Shown here: positions 6,535 to 8,401 of the stretch, piece by piece
Layout of the letters: every line of letters starts with the position of its first letter
How positions within the stretch are numbered: position 1 is the first letter of the stretch
Assembly: GCA_937127205.1 (NCBI GenBank)
Contig: CAKZLS010000155.1
Location: 1 to 8,401 of the forward strand
Source of the DNA: an uncultured Rhodospirillales bacterium
GTDB taxonomy: Bacteria; Pseudomonadota; Alphaproteobacteria; Rhodospirillales; Defluviicoccaceae
Direction: 5' to 3'
DNA length: 8,401 bases
Notes under the pieces: generated by a model
What the model was told of the DNA's origin: nothing
What the model saw: the letters and a program-made list of their open reading frames with translations, nothing else
The model's database searches: none
Position numbers and translations under genes: made by a program

Positions 6535-6567
6535 GGCGTCAGGACCGACTGATCGCCAGGCCTTTTT
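6535..6567 (+). terminator. Candidate intrinsic terminator of the MFS gene, inside the sulfhydrylase gene
   Basis: Directly after the MFS stop codon, GGCGTCAG (6535-6542) pairs with CTGA-T-CGCC (6549-6557), leaving one bulged T and the loop GACCGA. AGGCC and TTTTT (6563-6567) follow. All but the first four bases overlap the 3' end of the opposing gene, including its stop codon at 6541-6539. On the minus strand the same stem forms but has no T run after it, so it looks directional for the plus-strand transcript. Confidence 0.5.
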
Positions 6568-7885
6568 CCAGATCCCGGATCAGGTCGTCGACGCTCTCGA
6601 TCCCAACGGAAAGGCGAATCACCTCCGGTCCCGCCCCCGACGCGAATTGCTGTTCCTCGGTCAGTTGGCGGTGGGTCGTGGATGCGGGATGGAGAATGAG
6701 CGAGCGGGTGTCACCAATGTTGGCAAGGTGGGAGAACAGCTCGACGGCTTCAACCAGTTTGACACCGGCCTCGAACCCGCCCCGGAGCCCGAACGTGAAA
6801 ACGGCGCCGGCGCCTCTGGGGAGGTACTTGCTGGCCAATTGGTAGTACGGGCTGGACGTCAGACCGGCGTAGGAGACCCAAGCCACGGCCGGGTGACCCT
6901 CAAGAAACTCAGCTACCGCCCGAGCGTTTCGGACATGACGCTCCATGCGCAGCGGCAGCGTTTCGATCCCAGTGATCGTATAAAGAGCATTGGCGGGAGA
7001 CAGGGCTGGTCCAAAATCCCTGAGCGCCACTGCCCGAGCCTTAGTGGTGAAGCCGAAGTCGCCGAAGGTTTCGTGAAAAACCAGCCCGTGATAGGCGGGT
7101 TCGGGTTTCACCATTCCGGGAAATTTGTCGTTTTGCCCCCAATCGAATCGGCCGGATTCCACCACCGCGCCGCCTAGCGCCAAACCGTGCCCGCCGAGAA
7201 ACTTGGTGGTGGAATGAACGGCGATGTCGGCGCCCCATTCGAATGGCCGGAACAAATAGGGGGTCGGGACGGTGTTATCCACGATCAACGGAATACCGGC
7301 TTTGTGGGCAATGTCGGCGATGGGCTCGACGTCGACCACGATGCCGCTGGGGTTGGCCAGTTGCTCAAGAAAAATGGCCTTGCAACGAGGAGTCAGCGCC
7401 CTGCGAAAATTTTCCGGATCCTTCGGATCGACAAAGTGGCAGGTCCATCCCAAGCGCTTGAAGCTCAGCCCGAGCTGGGTAATGGATCCGCCGTAAAGAT
7501 TGCGGGATGCGACGAATTCATCACCCGGTTCCAGGAGTGTGAAAAAGGTCAGAAACTGCGCCGCGTGACCGGAGGCCGCGCACACCGCGGCCCGGCCGTT
7601 TTCGAGATTGGCGATTCTCTCTTCCAGGACGGCGACCGTGGGATTGGTCAGCCGGGAGTAAATGAAACCGAAGGTTTGCAGATTGAACAGGTCGGCGGCG
7701 TGCTCCACGTCCTCGAAGACGTAGCCGGCGGTTTGATAGATGGGCGTGTTCCGGGCACCGGTCAGCGGATCAGGGCGGGCTCCGGCATGGACGGCTCGGG
7801 TTTCAAACCCGAAATCCTCACTGTCACGCGGCCCGGCCTCAGGCGTGTCTTCTTCGCGGGGAGTGTCTGGCGGTTCGCCGGTCAT
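6539..7885 (-). CDS. metY: O-acetylhomoserine aminocarboxypropyltransferase (O-acetylhomoserine sulfhydrylase)
   Basis: This is a PLP-dependent enzyme of the Cys/Met metabolism family. It would make homocysteine (or methionine, with methanethiol) from O-acetylhomoserine and sulfide in the cytoplasm. Visible hallmarks are GFETRAVHAGARPDP (26-40), YSRLTNPT (76-83) with the phosphate-contacting Tyr and Arg, the ASGHAA segment (104-109), Asp203 in IVDNT, which contacts the PLP pyridine nitrogen, and Lys228 in HSTTKFLGGHG, the Schiff-base lysine. The length of 448 and the HGLVFHETFGDFGF insertion favour the O-acetylhomoserine sulfhydrylase branch over cystathionine gamma-synthase. About 24 acidic, proline-rich residues precede the conserved core. 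The ATG at 7885 overlaps the stop of the CoA-binding gene as ATGA, so translation is probably coupled, which supports this start despite no separate Shine-Dalgarno. The specificity is inferred; O-succinylhomoserine use cannot be excluded. Confidence 0.92.
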   Translation of the reverse strand: MTGEPPDTPREEDTPEAGPRDSEDFGFETRAVHAGARPDPLTGARNTPIYQTAGYVFEDVEHAADLFNLQTFGFIYSRLTNPTVAVLEERIANLENGRAAVCAASGHAAQFLTFFTLLEPGDEFVASRNLYGGSITQLGLSFKRLGWTCHFVDPKDPENFRRALTPRCKAIFLEQLANPSGIVVDVEPIADIAHKAGIPLIVDNTVPTPYLFRPFEWGADIAVHSTTKFLGGHGLALGGAVVESGRFDWGQNDKFPGMVKPEPAYHGLVFHETFGDFGFTTKARAVALRDFGPALSPANALYTITGIETLPLRMERHVRNARAVAEFLEGHPAVAWVSYAGLTSSPYYQLASKYLPRGAGAVFTFGLRGGFEAGVKLVEAVELFSHLANIGDTRSLILHPASTTHRQLTEEQQFASGAGPEVIRLSVGIESVDDLIRDLEKGLAISRS

Positions 7886-8391
7886 GGGTGAAGGATCGGA
7901 CGTTTGGCAGAGATGATGCGGGAATTGACGCCGGACCAGCCGATTTCACCGAACAATCGGCCATATTCGATCTTGATACAGCGATCCATGATCACCTCCA
8001 AGCCGGCGGCCTCGGCGCGCTCGGCGGCGTCCTGGTTGCGGATGTGCAGTTGCATCCATACCACCTTGATCCCCAAACGATCGGCAAGGGCAATTGCCTC
8101 ATCGGTGGCGGCGCCCGCGGCTTCGTCGTTGCGAAAGATATCCACCATATCCACGGGACCGGGGATGTCCGCGAGCCGCGCGTGGACGGTTTCGCCATGT
8201 AAGGTCTTTCCGGCGTCTTTCGGGTTCACCGGAATGACCCGATAACCTTTGCCACGTAGATATTTCATTGCGAAGTTGGAGGGCCGAACCCAGTTGGATG
8301 ACGCGCCCACCATGGCGATGGTGCGGCAGTCACGGAGAATGCGGCGCAGATCCGCGTTGTCGTAGTGCAGGGGCGCCGGGGCCGCCGTCAT
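7882..8391 (-). CDS. CoA-binding domain protein (YccU-like)
   Basis: This 169-residue cytoplasmic protein is a single Rossmann-type CoA-binding domain. It shows the start of the nucleotide-binding fold in TIAMVGASSNWVRPSNFAMKYL (residues about 24-45), then GYRVIPVNPK and VDMVDIFRN, with VVWMQLHIRN and IMDRCIKIEYGRL later. This order matches the stand-alone family typified by E. coli YccU, related to the N-terminal part of ADP-forming acyl-CoA synthetases. The catalytic parts of those enzymes are absent, so binding rather than catalysis is expected; the precise role is unknown. The ATG at 8391 is preceded by GGAAAGG (8401-8395), a good Shine-Dalgarno. The gene is complete and overlaps the sulfhydrylase gene by ATGA. 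The pairing points to a link with acyl-CoA or acetyl-homoserine supply in sulfur amino acid metabolism (inference). The promoter lies outside the window. Confidence 0.9.
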   Translation of the reverse strand: MTAAPAPLHYDNADLRRILRDCRTIAMVGASSNWVRPSNFAMKYLRGKGYRVIPVNPKDAGKTLHGETVHARLADIPGPVDMVDIFRNDEAAGAATDEAIALADRLGIKVVWMQLHIRNQDAAERAEAAGLEVIMDRCIKIEYGRLFGEIGWSGVNSRIISAKRPILHP

Positions 8392-8401
8392 CGACCTTTC
8401 C

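Noticed and set aside
7187..7891. Long plus-strand open frame opposite metY (234 codons)
   Set aside because: It is an antisense shadow. The metY frame carries the full set of PLP-enzyme motifs.
7886..8401. A SAM-type riboswitch ahead of metY
   Set aside because: The bases upstream of metY are coding sequence of the CoA-binding gene. Any leader riboswitch would lie beyond the right edge of the window.
1..8401. CRISPR array, insertion sequence, phage, toxin-antitoxin or defence island signals
   Set aside because: No regularly spaced repeats, transposase motifs, integrase or known defence-domain signatures are visible. All major frames are explained by conserved chromosomal families.

Overview
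The window looks like a piece of an alphaproteobacterial chromosome. The evidence is a moderately high G+C content by eye, a PraR/PhrR-type XRE regulator, a fused SpmA-SpmB nucleoside-recognition membrane protein, and an O-acetylhomoserine sulfhydrylase coupled to a small CoA-binding protein. A Rhodospirillales-like lineage would fit, but this rests on protein resemblance from memory and not on a marker gene. There is no rRNA, tRNA, CRISPR array, insertion sequence or phage gene. The window is mostly ordinary single-copy chromosome.

Layout from left to right. (1) A minus-strand gene for a cysteine-rich zinc-binding protein with a TackOD1 domain and a degenerate GGDEF-like tail (24-1334). (2) A 247-bp intergenic region packed with inverted repeats, including two hairpins that abut exactly (1391-1439 and 1440-1500). 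(3) A minus-strand SpmA-SpmB fusion (1582-2949). (4) A 145-bp divergent gap without a clear promoter. (5) A plus-strand exported subtilisin-like (S8) peptidase (3095-4525). (6) Converging on it with 11 bp between stops, a minus-strand XRE regulator (4537-5064). (7) A 261-bp divergent regulator/transporter region with repeated ACAACT motifs and short palindromes. (8) A plus-strand MFS transporter (5326-6534). (9) Converging on it with 4 bp between stops, a minus-strand two-gene operon: a CoA-binding protein (7882-8391) followed, with an ATGA overlap, by an O-acetylhomoserine aminocarboxypropyltransferase (6539-7885).

How the genes may work together. The CoA-binding protein and the sulfhydrylase are almost certainly co-translated and belong to sulfur amino acid metabolism. 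The XRE regulator and the MFS transporter share a divergent control region that looks regulator-bound, so the regulator may control itself and the transporter (inference). At both convergent pairs the only plausible plus-strand terminator lies inside the 3' end of the opposing gene. The least characterised items are the TackOD1 protein and the paired-hairpin element upstream of it. I see no clear sign of a new multi-gene defence or mobile system.
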